64,000 bases of DNA, taken from NCBI GenBank assembly GCA_002699145.1, contig PABK01000008.1, forward strand, positions 1 to 64,000. The letters run 5' to 3'. This DNA is from Halioglobus sp. Its GTDB lineage: Bacteria > Pseudomonadota > Gammaproteobacteria > Pseudomonadales > Halieaceae. Each line of letters begins with the position of its first letter. Within the stretch, counting starts at the first letter, position 1. Below, piece by piece: positions 34,898 through 43,041 of this stretch. The translations under genes were made by a program, and so were the position numbers. Below the pieces are notes generated by a model that had not been told where the DNA came from, made no database searches, and saw only the letters and a program-made list of their open reading frames with translations.

Positions 34898-35097
34898 TTC
34901 CACCCCCAGTGGTCATAAGCCCTGCAGGCCTCAGCTGGAGTCTTGAAGGCCATCGTCACGGTGTTGCCGTTCAGGGTCTTCACTACTGGCTTCGGCGGGC
35001 CATTGAGCAATCTCACCACCTCCTGAACAGGCACCGGCTGTCCTTCGCGTAGCACTACCGCGCCATCCCCCATGATTCCTTCCGTGTACTCGGCCAT
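34894..35097 (-). CDS. Small hypothetical phage protein
   Basis: 67 residues from the ATG at 35097, which has GGGGAG at good spacing; the longer frame to 35163 lacks one. Contains VQEVVRLLNGPPKP and ends AFKTPAEACRAYDHWGWK. No known family. Five bases after the gene before, 4-bp overlap with the gene after. Confidence 0.5.
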   Translation of the reverse strand: MAEYTEGIMGDGAVVLREGQPVPVQEVVRLLNGPPKPVVKTLNGNTVTMAFKTPAEACRAYDHWGWK

Positions 35098-35101
35098 TTG
35101 C

Positions 35102-35365
35102 CTACTCCCCTTGCGTTTCCAGGAAGTCCCGGATTTCTTCCTCGAGCTCACTAGGCGCCACACCTAGCGCGAGGTTCAGCAGCTCCCTGGCCTTTTCCAT
35201 ATCTGCCTCAGCGCGATCGAGGCGCGCAGACAGATCACCCCCGGCCACCACTTCGATCTGACCACCGAGTATCGGGGTGCGAATACCCACCCGCGGCGGA
35301 TTCAAGCCGTGGTACACCACGTAGGTATGACGGATGCCGATGGGCGCCTGGCTATCAGGTGGCAC
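35102..35365 (-). CDS. Small hypothetical phage protein
   Basis: 87 residues with a GTG start overlapping the upstream membrane protein. N-terminal beta-rich half (RHTYVVYHGLNPPRVGIRTP), then an acidic helix (LDRAEADMEKARELLNLALG). Not recognised. Early operon. Confidence 0.5.
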   Translation of the reverse strand: MPPDSQAPIGIRHTYVVYHGLNPPRVGIRTPILGGQIEVVAGGDLSARLDRAEADMEKARELLNLALGVAPSELEEEIRDFLETQGE

Positions 35366-35993
35366 GAGTGCGGACCTCCTCGCCGCTAGATCGCGTGTCG
35401 CCAGGGCCGCGCTCTGGCGCGGTCACTAACCGACTCCTGAGTTCGTGGAGCCTTTTCAGGTCCTCGATGTGCGCAGCGCCAGACTCCAACATCAGGGCCA
35501 CGCTCTCCAGATGCGCACCGTTAAGCCAGGTGCCCATACCGTTGGCCTGAACCTCCGCGCGCAGGCCGGTGGCGCAAAGCCGCATAGCATCTGGGCTGCA
35601 GTCACCTCCGCCGTTCAGGATTGCTTCTTCAGCCTCATCCGGTGACAAGGCCGGCGTCTCGGGATCAGCCTGGGCGGCCGCCCTTTGCATCTCTCGCTTG
35701 CCGGTCAGCAGAAACCAAGTGAGCATCAACATGATGCTGGTAAACCACCAGGCCATAGCCCAGCATGCCACCACCAGAGCAGCCAGCAGGGTCCGATTGA
35801 CTCGCACCAACCACAGCATGGTTTTTTCGAACACCAATGACGCACTGGACAGCAAGGCAGCCCAGCCGACGGCAATGAACAGCCACAAAAGGCCGCGGCC
35901 AATGTTCATCAGTACTTGATCACGCAGGGCATAGCCGACAATGATGTTCGCCAGCGCGGCGCCATAAGCTATCGTTGCAGTGTATTTCCACAT
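35355..35993 (-). CDS. Membrane protein of unknown function
   Basis: 212 residues. About three membrane segments within the first 100 (around 5-23, 32-52 and 68-97, the last WAMAWWFTSIMLMLTWFLL), then a soluble helical C-terminal half. No family recognised. Sits between the ParB-like gene (ATG/stop contact) and small early genes. Could be a superinfection-exclusion protein, but that is only a guess from topology. Confidence 0.5.
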   Translation of the reverse strand: MWKYTATIAYGAALANIIVGYALRDQVLMNIGRGLLWLFIAVGWAALLSSASLVFEKTMLWLVRVNRTLLAALVVACWAMAWWFTSIMLMLTWFLLTGKREMQRAAAQADPETPALSPDEAEEAILNGGGDCSPDAMRLCATGLRAEVQANGMGTWLNGAHLESVALMLESGAAHIEDLKRLHELRSRLVTAPERGPGDTRSSGEEVRTRAT

Positions 35994-37525
35994 TACTCCT
36001 GTCCCTCATCGTCATCTTCATCGTCCAGATCGCGCTCGCCCCATGGGATATACGGCGCCTCGACGTCGTCGTAGATCTCCTGCAGGATCGCCGGGCGGTC
36101 TATGCCACAGGCCAGAATCGCCGCACGAAGGTCGGGCACCTTTAGCTTGTCCCAGGGCTTCCCCTCGGGCTGCTCGAGCTGGTGCAGCTCGACGAGGTGC
36201 AAAAGCTCAGCCTTGCGAAACAGTTCGAGGAAGGGCGCCTCGATCGTCCAGACCGCTTCGATGTTGCGGCCCCAAAGCTCGCGGCAGATTACTTGCGTCT
36301 CGCGCCACGGCAGGGAGTGTGCGACCTCGATTGCCGCGCAGAGCTTCGGGAAGTCGGTCGATTTTGCGGCAAGCAGGTCCTCGATACTGCCGATTCCGGC
36401 CTGCTTACTCGATTTGTAGTCCATGGAGATCGCGGGCTTGCGCCACCACCCGGCGGGCCCTGGCCTTTCCATAGCGTGCCAGGCGAGCAGCTCGTCGGTG
36501 ATATCGATATCGCCCTGCATCTTCTCGATAATCCGACTCACCAGGTAGTCGTGCAGGTAGTCGCGACACTTCTCGCGCAGCGACTGCTGGCGCTGTTCTC
36601 CTTTCTGCTCGACCTCTTTCTCAGAGGGCGCACCGGAGTTCGGCGCCTTCGCCTGCTTTGGCTTCTCGCCGCCAGGCAGTAGCCCAGCCGCCTTTGCCTC
36701 CCCATTCTTCTCCTGGAAGTCCTTCGGGCTCATGCAAACGGCTTCACCACCTACGGTGACGAGGTGCTCGCAGCCCTTACACGCAGTTTTGTAGTTGAAG
36801 TGGACTGCCTTGTCGCCGTACCAGCTGTGCGTTTTCGTAAGGCTCACGCCGCCAGCCTCGTACAGACCCTTGACCGCAGAAACTCGCGCCTCATGCACGG
36901 TGGCTTTGCCCCGCCAGTCGATGTCCTCCTTGAGCTCGCTGATAGCTGCCTTCATGGCGGCGGGGTACTTCTTGAGCGCACGCAGCTTGGACGCCGCGGC
37001 GGGCTCGAGCTGATCAGCGTCGATAAGGTTCTGCACGGCCTTGGGTAAATCGCACAGCTGTATCGCTTGCTCGATTTCCTTCGGCTTCATGGGCGGCAGG
37101 CCTGCGCGCGCCAGGTGCGCCGACAGATCGTTCACCGAGGCGAACTTTTCGCGCCGCAGCGACGCCAGCATGCGCGCCACCTCCATTTTCGAGAGCTTCT
37201 CGCGGATATTGTTCACGGCGAGCTGGTCTACCCGGATATCCTCCTCACTGATATCGCCGTCCATGAGCAGAACCGGCACCTCGTCCTGCTCGGCAATCTG
37301 CGCCGCACGGTAGCGACGCTCGCCGTCGTAGATGACGAGCTCCCCGTTGCTGCTCTCGCGCACGATGATGGGCACCAGGACCCCGCGATCGACGATGCTC
37401 TGCGCGAGCTGCTTCAAGGATTTCTTGTCGAAGTTTTTGCGCGGCTGGTCAGGGTCGGGCGTCAGGGTGGACAGCGGGACGTGCGTTATCTGACCTGCGA
37501 CCAGGGCGTTGTTGTTCTGAGTCAT
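35993..37525 (-). CDS. ParB/RepB-type nuclease-domain protein
   Basis: 510 residues. N-terminal ParB domain: LTPDPDQPRKNF, IVRESSNGELVIYDGERRYRAA and DQLAVNNIREKLSKMEVAR. A Cys pair (ACKGCEHLV, then CMSPKDF) and a charged linker follow (about 255-320), then a helical C-terminal part and an acidic tail. In phages, ParB-like proteins are found near replication genes and may act in partition, DNA processing or regulation. No ParA partner and no parS-like repeat were seen nearby, so plasmid-type partition is unlikely. Confidence 0.75.
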   Translation of the reverse strand: MTQNNNALVAGQITHVPLSTLTPDPDQPRKNFDKKSLKQLAQSIVDRGVLVPIIVRESSNGELVIYDGERRYRAAQIAEQDEVPVLLMDGDISEEDIRVDQLAVNNIREKLSKMEVARMLASLRREKFASVNDLSAHLARAGLPPMKPKEIEQAIQLCDLPKAVQNLIDADQLEPAAASKLRALKKYPAAMKAAISELKEDIDWRGKATVHEARVSAVKGLYEAGGVSLTKTHSWYGDKAVHFNYKTACKGCEHLVTVGGEAVCMSPKDFQEKNGEAKAAGLLPGGEKPKQAKAPNSGAPSEKEVEQKGEQRQQSLREKCRDYLHDYLVSRIIEKMQGDIDITDELLAWHAMERPGPAGWWRKPAISMDYKSSKQAGIGSIEDLLAAKSTDFPKLCAAIEVAHSLPWRETQVICRELWGRNIEAVWTIEAPFLELFRKAELLHLVELHQLEQPEGKPWDKLKVPDLRAAILACGIDRPAILQEIYDDVEAPYIPWGERDLDDEDDDEGQE

Positions 37526-37755
37526 TGGATCACCTCGAGACCCTGCAGGGTCACGCTAAATTGATGGACGCCGAGAGCCCCGGGGCAATGCACGCGGGCC
37601 ATGTAGCCGCCCTCGACGAGCTTCTCGAACAGGTCGTAGCGATCGGTCCCCTCGGATGCGATCGCGTGGTTGCCGCCTTTGACGATCGCCTGCATGAGGG
37701 CGACCTGCTGGCTGTCCGGCGGAAAGGGCAACGGTAGATCATCAGGCAGACTCAC
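37522..37755 (-). CDS. Small hypothetical protein
   Basis: 77 residues. LMQAIVKGGNHAIASEGTDRYDLFEKLVEGGYM looks like a helical DNA- or protein-binding unit, with a short beta end (VHQFSVTLQGLEVI). Overlaps the ParB-like gene start by 4 bp, so likely co-translated. Not recognised. Confidence 0.5.
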   Translation of the reverse strand: MSLPDDLPLPFPPDSQQVALMQAIVKGGNHAIASEGTDRYDLFEKLVEGGYMARVHCPGALGVHQFSVTLQGLEVIQ

Positions 37756-37761
37756 AGTCTG

Positions 37762-38187
37762 TCAGCCCTCCCCGCTCGCCTTATCGATCAACTCTTCCAT
37801 CCACTTTTCCGCCGCCCTCAGGTCCGCGGGACTGCCGGTATGGTTCCAGTTGGTGATATGCCGGACGACACCAGCCTCCTCCCGATCGAGCTTGTTGGCC
37901 CTGGTGTACTCCAGGGATGTAATCCGGTTGTGCCACCAGGCACCGTGCACGCACGCCCCACACAACTTCCGCAGCATTCGCTGGTACAGCGAATCAGCCT
38001 GAATGAATCGGATGAAATGCCTGGCCTTGTGCAGGTCTTCGACGCCGCCCTTGTCTCGCCAGCGGGTGACGTACTTGACAACCATGCTTTCGCAACCCTG
38101 TAGCATGTTGGCCTGCCAGTACTGCACTGGCTCGATCGCACAGTGCTTGTAGTGATCACCCCCGATCTGGTGGTCCAGGGGATTCAA
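37762..38187 (-). CDS. DUF3310-containing protein with extension
   Basis: 141 residues. The N-terminal 60 carry the DUF3310 signature: LDHQIGGDHYK, IEPVQYWQANML and KYVTRWRDKGGVEDLHKARHF. The remaining 80 are an extension with CGACVHGAWWH. DUF3310 is frequent in phage early regions and linked by some to nucleotide metabolism. Function unproven. Confidence 0.78.
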   Translation of the reverse strand: MNPLDHQIGGDHYKHCAIEPVQYWQANMLQGCESMVVKYVTRWRDKGGVEDLHKARHFIRFIQADSLYQRMLRKLCGACVHGAWWHNRITSLEYTRANKLDREEAGVVRHITNWNHTGSPADLRAAEKWMEELIDKASGEG

Positions 38188-38777
38188 AGGTCCTTCCCCT
38201 TACGCATCAGCCTTTCGATTTCAGCCAGTATCAACGCGCCAGCTTTCGTCAGATCACGAAGCGGCGTGGTGGGCTTCCACCAGTGGTACATAAACGGCCA
38301 ATCGGATGGGGCAGAAGACTCACCTCCTGCTGGATTAATAACGTTCACGGCGTAACACGCCGCAGCCTTTGGGAGCTCCCCGCGGACATAGCCATCATCC
38401 CACGCAGGGCTCCAGCCCTCTTCCAGGACCTGGCGTTGGCGCTCCCTGGCAACCAGGGTCAGTGCGGTACCTGCCCCGGGGCCCGACGTCAGGTGCGCGC
38501 GCGCAGCTTCGAGCTTGCTGATCAACACATCCAGCGCCTCTGCGCTGTCCGTTACGATCTCCGCGAAAACAGCGCCATCCACAGGCCTCGGAGCCGCGCA
38601 GGGCGCATCAGACTCGCCAGGCCCGTCACACAGCGCAAAGACCACCCCCGCCGCCTTGCCTCCATCCTCCCACGCATCTGCCATTTTCACCGCGCCCGTG
38701 CCCAACCTCAGCCGCACACACTCGCCGGTCCTGAGCACGCCCAGCTCATGGGCGCGTAACACATCCTCTCTGGCCAT
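38184..38777 (-). CDS. Phage protein, DUF-type C-terminal domain
   Basis: 197 residues from the ATG at 38777, with AGGGAGGTGG upstream; a GTG at 38789 is the alternative. The C-terminal half (ARERQRQVLEEGWSPAWDDGY, AAACYAVNVI, DWPFMYHWWKP, LTKAGALILAEIERL) matches a domain widespread in phage early genes, with no known role. The N-terminal part is variable. Overlaps the DUF3310 gene by 4 bp. Confidence 0.65.
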   Translation of the reverse strand: MAREDVLRAHELGVLRTGECVRLRLGTGAVKMADAWEDGGKAAGVVFALCDGPGESDAPCAAPRPVDGAVFAEIVTDSAEALDVLISKLEAARAHLTSGPGAGTALTLVARERQRQVLEEGWSPAWDDGYVRGELPKAAACYAVNVINPAGGESSAPSDWPFMYHWWKPTTPLRDLTKAGALILAEIERLMRKGKDL

Positions 38778-38778
38778 A

Positions 38779-38949
38779 TCAGCGACCACCTCCCTTCAGT
38801 AATCCGCCCAGATAAATACCCAAGCCCAGCATCGACAAACTGATATCCACCAGCGACTTCCACACGGGGTGCGGGTATTGAATCAATTGGTCGGCGAAGG
38901 TAGGCAGGACGATCGCCACCCCCAGGGCTATCACGAAATGTTGATTCAC
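38779..38949 (-). CDS. Tiny membrane protein
   Basis: 56 residues. GTG at 38949 overlaps the stop of the gene before (GTGA) and has GGAGG 10 bp upstream. Two hydrophobic stretches: FVIALGVAIVLPTFADQLI and LVDISLSMLGLGIYLGGLL. Lies in the early region, so an endolysin partner is unlikely. Paired with another small membrane protein encoded just upstream. Confidence 0.5.
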   Translation of the reverse strand: MNQHFVIALGVAIVLPTFADQLIQYPHPVWKSLVDISLSMLGLGIYLGGLLKGGGR

Positions 38950-39098
38950 TGCTTTCGGGCCTCCACGAACATGCTGCACACCACAGCGCCAAGTCCGATC
39001 ATCGCCAGGGCGAATGCCAGCTTCCCGTAGTGCGGCGGCACGAAATATTTAGGGCCCAACATCAAGATCACCCCCAGTGCCAACATCCGTCCTTGCAT
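38946..39098 (-). CDS. Tiny membrane protein
   Basis: 50 residues, ATG at 39098 after GGGGG. Two hydrophobic segments (MLALGVILMLGPKYFV and LAFALAMIGLGAVVCSMFV) with a short loop between. Its stop overlaps the next membrane gene, suggesting that the two act or are made together. Confidence 0.5.
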   Translation of the reverse strand: MQGRMLALGVILMLGPKYFVPPHYGKLAFALAMIGLGAVVCSMFVEARKQ

Positions 39099-39106
39099 GG
39101 ATCCCC

Positions 39107-39418
39107 CTACTCGCACCCGCTGGGCACGGTTATCAGTTTCTGATCACGAATTCTGCGCCGCCAGGTGCGGTAGATACCGCGCATCTGGCAACGCAACAAT
39201 TCCGCCTCCGACAAGTCCACGGTCATCCGGCCGTCGACGATCGCGTGACAGGTGGCGCAACCGTCTACCACCCACCAGTCCGGAGACTTGATAGACGTGC
39301 CCTTGTCCTCACTGGGCAAATGGCACGGCACCGTAGTTTCCGTGCCGCCCTCACACCACGGATGGATCCCGAACGCACACGTCTGATCACGCGATGCCGC
39401 GGTCAACTTACTCACCAC
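39107..39418 (-). CDS. YbcO-like nuclease, DUF1364
   Basis: 103 residues. LTAASRDQTCAFGIHPWCEGG, then VPCHLP, and CATCHAIVDGR show the Cys/His pattern of the DUF1364/YbcO group, an HNH-like fold found in lambdoid phages near the nin region. It is presumed to act in phage recombination. Start at 39418 (GTG) or 39415 (GTG). Confidence 0.8.
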   Translation of the reverse strand: MVSKLTAASRDQTCAFGIHPWCEGGTETTVPCHLPSEDKGTSIKSPDWWVVDGCATCHAIVDGRMTVDLSEAELLRCQMRGIYRTWRRRIRDQKLITVPSGCE

Positions 39419-39722
39419 GCGGACCCTTGAGCCAGTTCAGGATGTCATTCACGCCGGCCTCCACGCGGGCCAGCTCCCGGCGAAGATCTCCACCCCCGTT
39501 GCGCACATTCCAAGCCGCATCGGCCGCGGGGGTCGCCAGGCGAACACCACGGGGCTGACCTGCAAGGCTCGGCGAAATCTCCACGCGCGGACCAAGCGCC
39601 CCGCAATCCTCACATCCAGTCTGCACGTAGCGCAGGTCGCCGTGCATGAAGTGGCGCTGACCAGACGAGGCCCCACCTCCGCAGAAGGGGCATTCGCGCA
39701 GCTCACTCACCGGACGGCCCAT
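39408..39722 (-). CDS. Zinc-ribbon protein, Lar-like
   Basis: 104 residues. LRECPFCGGGASSG and TGCEDCGALGPRVEI form a four-Cys zinc ribbon, followed by TPAADAAWNVRNG, resembling the Lar-type W-N-x-R end. A second Lar-like gene besides the one at 29008-29295. The C-terminal helix (DLRRELARVEAGVNDILNWL) is extra. Anti-restriction role is inferred only from the family. Confidence 0.6.
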   Translation of the reverse strand: MGRPVSELRECPFCGGGASSGQRHFMHGDLRYVQTGCEDCGALGPRVEISPSLAGQPRGVRLATPAADAAWNVRNGGGDLRRELARVEAGVNDILNWLKGPRGE

Positions 39723-40122
39723 TCGGGTTCAGCTCCAGCCATGCGGCTACCTGATCTTCCGGCCAGGCTTGGGGCTTTAGCCCCTTGATACGCGCCGGGA
39801 AGTCCTTGGCGGCGGTCCAGCGACGCGCCGTGGTTTCGTGCACGCCCGCCATACGCATGATTGCCGGGATCCTCACTATCCAGCGGCCGTCCACAAGTTC
39901 CCGCGCAGCCCTGGACACAACCTTGCCCGTATGCGGGTCAACGACCGGCTGAGAGTTGAACGGATAGACCGGCTTCGCGCCGTCGCACGACGAAAGCACT
40001 TTGATCTCGCCGCCGCGATCCAGAAACTCCTGCGTCTGGCGCGCGATTTCCGCTCTCAGCGCATCCGTATTCGGCCGCGGTGCCTCGTTCGTGGCGAAAC
40101 GTCTGATCTCCGAATAGCTCAT
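39703..40122 (-). CDS. HTH protein, MerR/AlpA-like
   Basis: 139 residues. The C-terminal half is a winged-helix with IPAIMRMAGVHETTARRWTAAKDFP and KPQAWPEDQVAAWLELN, like AlpA/MerR-type phage regulators. The N-terminal half has helix and a Pro/Gly-rich link. A regulator of the middle or early operon is likely; its site is unknown. Overlaps the Lar-like gene by 20 bp. Confidence 0.6.
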   Translation of the reverse strand: MSYSEIRRFATNEAPRPNTDALRAEIARQTQEFLDRGGEIKVLSSCDGAKPVYPFNSQPVVDPHTGKVVSRAARELVDGRWIVRIPAIMRMAGVHETTARRWTAAKDFPARIKGLKPQAWPEDQVAAWLELNPNGPSGE

Positions 40123-40170
40123 AGCTCACTCCCCGTGATTCACGTAGAACAATGAAATTTGTCAGCCCGC

Positions 40171-40392
40171 CTACCGGTCATCGGGATGCCATCCCTGCTC
40201 CAGGCCGCTGTGGCCCTCCGGTGCCGGCGGAAGCCAATAAACCACCGCCAGAACTGGCAGGCCCGCCGGCCACACCACCGCAAGCAGCACCAACTTTTTC
40301 CCGGCGATATGCATGCCCTCCTTGGCGCGCAGCAGTTCGACCAGCACCAGCACTGCACTGGCGCCCAAAATCCACAGTAAAAACATCACCAT
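40171..40392 (-). CDS. Small membrane protein
   Basis: 73 residues from the ATG at 40392 (40386 also possible), overlapping the stop of the AraC-like gene. Two hydrophobic segments, MFLLWILGASAVLVLVELL and LVLLAVVWPAGLPVLAVVYWL, and a hydrophilic end. Not recognised. Confidence 0.5.
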   Translation of the reverse strand: MVMFLLWILGASAVLVLVELLRAKEGMHIAGKKLVLLAVVWPAGLPVLAVVYWLPPAPEGHSGLEQGWHPDDR

Positions 40393-40757
40393 TCGATCGC
40401 CTCCCGCTGGCGCGCCAGGCGCCACTGCGTGTATGTCCGCCCCTGGTGCTGCTTGAAAAACACCAGGAACGCCTCGCTCGTTTCGTAGCCGCAGAATCGC
40501 GCCGCCTTACGAATGTTCACCCGGCCGGACTTCTTCACCAGGAGACTAAGGCGCCGGCACTGCTCCCGGCGCTTTTCCCCCGCCCAGCTGGTGCCTGCAC
40601 CCCTCAACCGGCGGGCCATAGTCACCGGGTTCATGCCCATCCGACGCGCGCATGCGGATGCACTGGCCCGGGCGAGGTCTTCGTGGTGGTACAGGTAGCG
40701 CCGCACCCTGAGGCGCACGGTGGTCGGGTCCTGGGTGCCCAGTTGCGCGACGGTCAT
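40386..40757 (-). CDS. AraC-type HTH protein
   Basis: 123 residues. Two helix-turn-helix units: the first is ASACARRMGMNPVTMARRLR, the second has IRKAARFCGYETSEAFLVFFKQHQGRTYTQWR, the typical AraC/XylS C-terminal recognition end. No sugar-binding domain. Unusual in a phage early operon. It overlaps the replication gene stop by 4 bp. Confidence 0.7.
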   Translation of the reverse strand: MTVAQLGTQDPTTVRLRVRRYLYHHEDLARASASACARRMGMNPVTMARRLRGAGTSWAGEKRREQCRRLSLLVKKSGRVNIRKAARFCGYETSEAFLVFFKQHQGRTYTQWRLARQREAIEW

Positions 40758-41818
40758 GCTGGCTCTCCGAAAGTCTCCGTGGACTGCAGGCCCGCGGATC
40801 GCGCGAGGCGATGGCGGTACCTGGCCTGATCACAATCCGCGGACTCCCAGTCACGCAGCACCCAGTCGCGGAACAACCGCGGCCAGTCGCTGTGCTGAAT
40901 CTCCATTGACCGGAACCAGATCACAAACACCTCCCGCGCCTTCTTGATCAGCGGGAGCGGCACCCCCATCGCCTGCAGGTCAGTCACCTGCGCCTCGTCT
41001 GGCTCCCAGTACAAGTCCAGCGCCCTGGGCTGGTTGGCCAACACCTGCATCAGGTAAGGCTTCGGCTGCACCGGAGCGGCGAGGATTGACACGACCAGGG
41101 CGTCCAGGAGCCGGTTGATGCCGGACTGCTCCTTGCACATCCCGAGGAACGCGCGCGCCTGATCCTCCGGGATCGCGTAGCCGGTCAACCAGGTCACGCC
41201 ACGGTCGAAAATGTATTGCGCCGCCGACTCATGCTGATAGAGCTCGCCGAGCGAGCGCATAGAGTTATCCACAGGATTGGCCGCGCGAGCGGCCGATGCG
41301 ATAGCATCGGAACTGGTATGATCATTGGTATGATCAGTACTGGTATGTTCTGGATCGTCTTGGGCAGTTTTTCCAAGTTGGAAGTTGGGTAGTTTTTCCA
41401 AGTTGGGCGGTGTTGTTTTTCCAACTTGGGCAGTTTTTCCAAGTTGGAGAGATTCGCCAGTGTCAGAGCTTCCAACTTGGGCAGTTTTTCCAAGTTGGGA
41501 ATACTCGCCATCTTGGGCGGCCGCGTCCTCCGGCAACAACAGCCGATCGGGAATGGTGAGTCGGTACTTTTTCGGCCCGTGAAAAGACTTTTTCTCGGCC
41601 TTGCTGAGCCACCCTTTGGACTCCAGGCGGCTCGTAATTTTGGAGACCTGCGTGGCGTCTCGATAGCCCGCCCGATGCGCAAGCGTGGCCAGCTTCGGCC
41701 ACACCGTGTCGCAATTCTTGTCCCGAAACGAATACAGCGCCACCAGCACTTTGAACTCCGATGGCGTCAGCTCAGGGTCTGCGATCGCCTCATGGGGCAC
41801 GATGGCGAATTTATTCAA
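40754..41818 (-). CDS. Replication initiator-like protein (O-type)
   Basis: 354 residues. N-terminal winged helix (LTPSEFKVLVALYSFRDKNC, ATQVSKITSRLESKGWLSK). A low-complexity middle with three copies of a QLGKTAQ heptapeptide plus NLEKLPN variants (about 110-155), and a C-terminal helical domain (140 or so residues). A DNA-binding domain followed by repeat-encoding DNA is the layout of lambda O, whose gene contains the origin. No helicase-loader (P) gene was identified right after it; the loader role may be in the C-terminal domain. Confidence 0.7.
   Translation of the reverse strand: MNKFAIVPHEAIADPELTPSEFKVLVALYSFRDKNCDTVWPKLATLAHRAGYRDATQVSKITSRLESKGWLSKAEKKSFHGPKKYRLTIPDRLLLPEDAAAQDGEYSQLGKTAQVGSSDTGESLQLGKTAQVGKTTPPNLEKLPNFQLGKTAQDDPEHTSTDHTNDHTSSDAIASAARAANPVDNSMRSLGELYQHESAAQYIFDRGVTWLTGYAIPEDQARAFLGMCKEQSGINRLLDALVVSILAAPVQPKPYLMQVLANQPRALDLYWEPDEAQVTDLQAMGVPLPLIKKAREVFVIWFRSMEIQHSDWPRLFRDWVLRDWESADCDQARYRHRLARSAGLQSTETFGEPA
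41359..41499. repeat. Four iterons, putative phage replication origin
   Basis: Within the replication gene. Near-identical units of 23-24 bp at 41359-41381, 41384-41407, 41425-41447 and 41476-41499, each containing GCAGTTTTTCCAAGTTGG or a one-base variant. Two units are preceded by CCAACTTGG, making an inverted repeat with CCAAGTTGG around GCAGTTTTT. They encode the repeated QLGKTAQ peptides. Iterons in the initiator gene are the lambdoid origin arrangement. Confidence 0.78.
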
Positions 41819-42084
41819 AGCCCCACCCCCGACAGCCGTTCATCAAGCTGGCGCAGACGCCTGGTCCGCTCTTTGCTGTCGCGTATCAGCCAGCCAAGCG
41901 TCATGCTCGTTTTGGCCAATCCGGCTTCGCGTATCGGGTTGGCTGCACCCCGCCCCATTGCGCTGATCGCCTCGACTGCCGCACTAATGGCTGCCTGGCG
42001 CGTTCTGGGCCTCGCCGGCGGAAAATTCGGCACGCGCACCCCCGGGAACACCTCCGCCGCCAATGATTTGCCGTACTTATCCAT
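41815..42084 (-). CDS. Hypothetical protein before replication gene
   Basis: 89 residues, basic and Ala/Arg-rich, mostly helical (RTRQAAISAAVEAISAMGRG, LGWLIRDSKERTRRLRQLDE). Overlaps the replication gene start by 4 bp. Could assist replication, but nothing specific is seen. Confidence 0.5.
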   Translation of the reverse strand: MDKYGKSLAAEVFPGVRVPNFPPARPRTRQAAISAAVEAISAMGRGAANPIREAGLAKTSMTLGWLIRDSKERTRRLRQLDERLSGVGL

Positions 42085-42150
42085 GACACCCCCTAAGCCA
42101 AAGTTCTGAAAAAGGCCGCTCGCGGCGGCCTTGCTGTGGATCCCCTTGGG

Positions 42151-42474
42151 CTAACCGCCGGAGCCCTGCTGTTCGTCTTTCTCGGCGCCTCCCTGGTCGG
42201 AGTCCTGCTGTTCGGCATCATTGGGGCCGGCGCCCTTCGACCCGTCATCATCGGTGCCGGTGGAATCAACCCGACTACCGGTGGCCGCCCTTGCGTCCTT
42301 CTCCTGCCGGCTCTTGTCCGCCGGCAGCTCCTGCACACGCACCATGGTGTTTCCGTGCACGTGGAATTCACGCTCTTCGCCGTCCTGCAGGAACGCCGGC
42401 GGCTGACCGGTCACGTTGACCCGGACTTCCACGTCCGCACTACAGTGCGCCTCGACTTTCACATTGGTTGTCAT
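42151..42474 (-). CDS. Acidic phage protein
   Basis: 107 residues. The first 50 form a small beta domain (TTNVKVEAHCSADVEVRVNV, REFHVHGNTMVRVQEL); the rest is a disordered, Asp/Glu/Gly/Gln-rich tail. Similar starts occur in other pseudomonad phages with unknown role. Early operon, downstream of the CII-like gene. Confidence 0.55.
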   Translation of the reverse strand: MTTNVKVEAHCSADVEVRVNVTGQPPAFLQDGEEREFHVHGNTMVRVQELPADKSRQEKDARAATGSRVDSTGTDDDGSKGAGPNDAEQQDSDQGGAEKDEQQGSGG

Positions 42475-42530
42475 GGTTCCCCCTGACTGTTTCTATGCGC
42501 CCAGAGATGGGGCCAGGCGCAGACCCCTGG

Positions 42531-42977
42531 TTAAACTGACTCGATCCTGGGCAAGGCACGCAGCAGCTGATTCAGCGCATCGACGGCATCGTCGACCTCG
42601 CCACGAATACGCGCGTGCTCTCGAGCTGTCAGCCGACCGTCGGAAAGCGCGTCCTGGATCACGCGCGCTACATCACCGTTCTCGGCCGCCGCGATCAGCA
42701 CCGCCTCAGCGATGTTCCGGGCGCCCCCCTCCTGGTCACTGTCCCGGACATAGCGCCCGCCCAGAATCTGGCATTCCGCGCTGATAATGTCTCGGGTGTT
42801 GGTGACCAGCTGCAGGGATATCGCTTCGCGCTGGCTCAGCTTGTTCTGATCTGCCGCCCAGTTGACCTTGTTGTTCAGGACCGCATAGCCCACGCCGATG
42901 CGCGCTGCGATCTCCTCGGCAGACAGGTCCGGGTGTGCGTGGAGTGTTGAGTGGTTTGCTACGTCCAGCTGGTCCAT
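42531..42977 (-). CDS. CII-like regulatory protein
   Basis: 148 residues. STLHAHPDLSAEEIAARIGVGYAVLNNKVNWAADQNKLSQREAI (written here in outline, about 9-52) fits the phage regulatory CII family, including its helix-turn-helix. The remainder is helical. It follows cro on the same strand, the usual place of cII, and may activate lysogeny genes or cI. Confidence 0.75.
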   Translation of the reverse strand: MDQLDVANHSTLHAHPDLSAEEIAARIGVGYAVLNNKVNWAADQNKLSQREAISLQLVTNTRDIISAECQILGGRYVRDSDQEGGARNIAEAVLIAAAENGDVARVIQDALSDGRLTAREHARIRGEVDDAVDALNQLLRALPRIESV

Positions 42978-43041
42978 ATGATCCCCCCTGGTTCTATGTG
43001 TGGCATCAGCCCGCGTTCGCTAGGCTTGAGCAAATGGACGC

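Noticed and set aside
35993-37525. A plasmid-prophage (N15-like) based on ParB
   Set aside because: Integrase, att repeats and tRNA insertion show chromosomal integration; no protelomerase or ParA seen.
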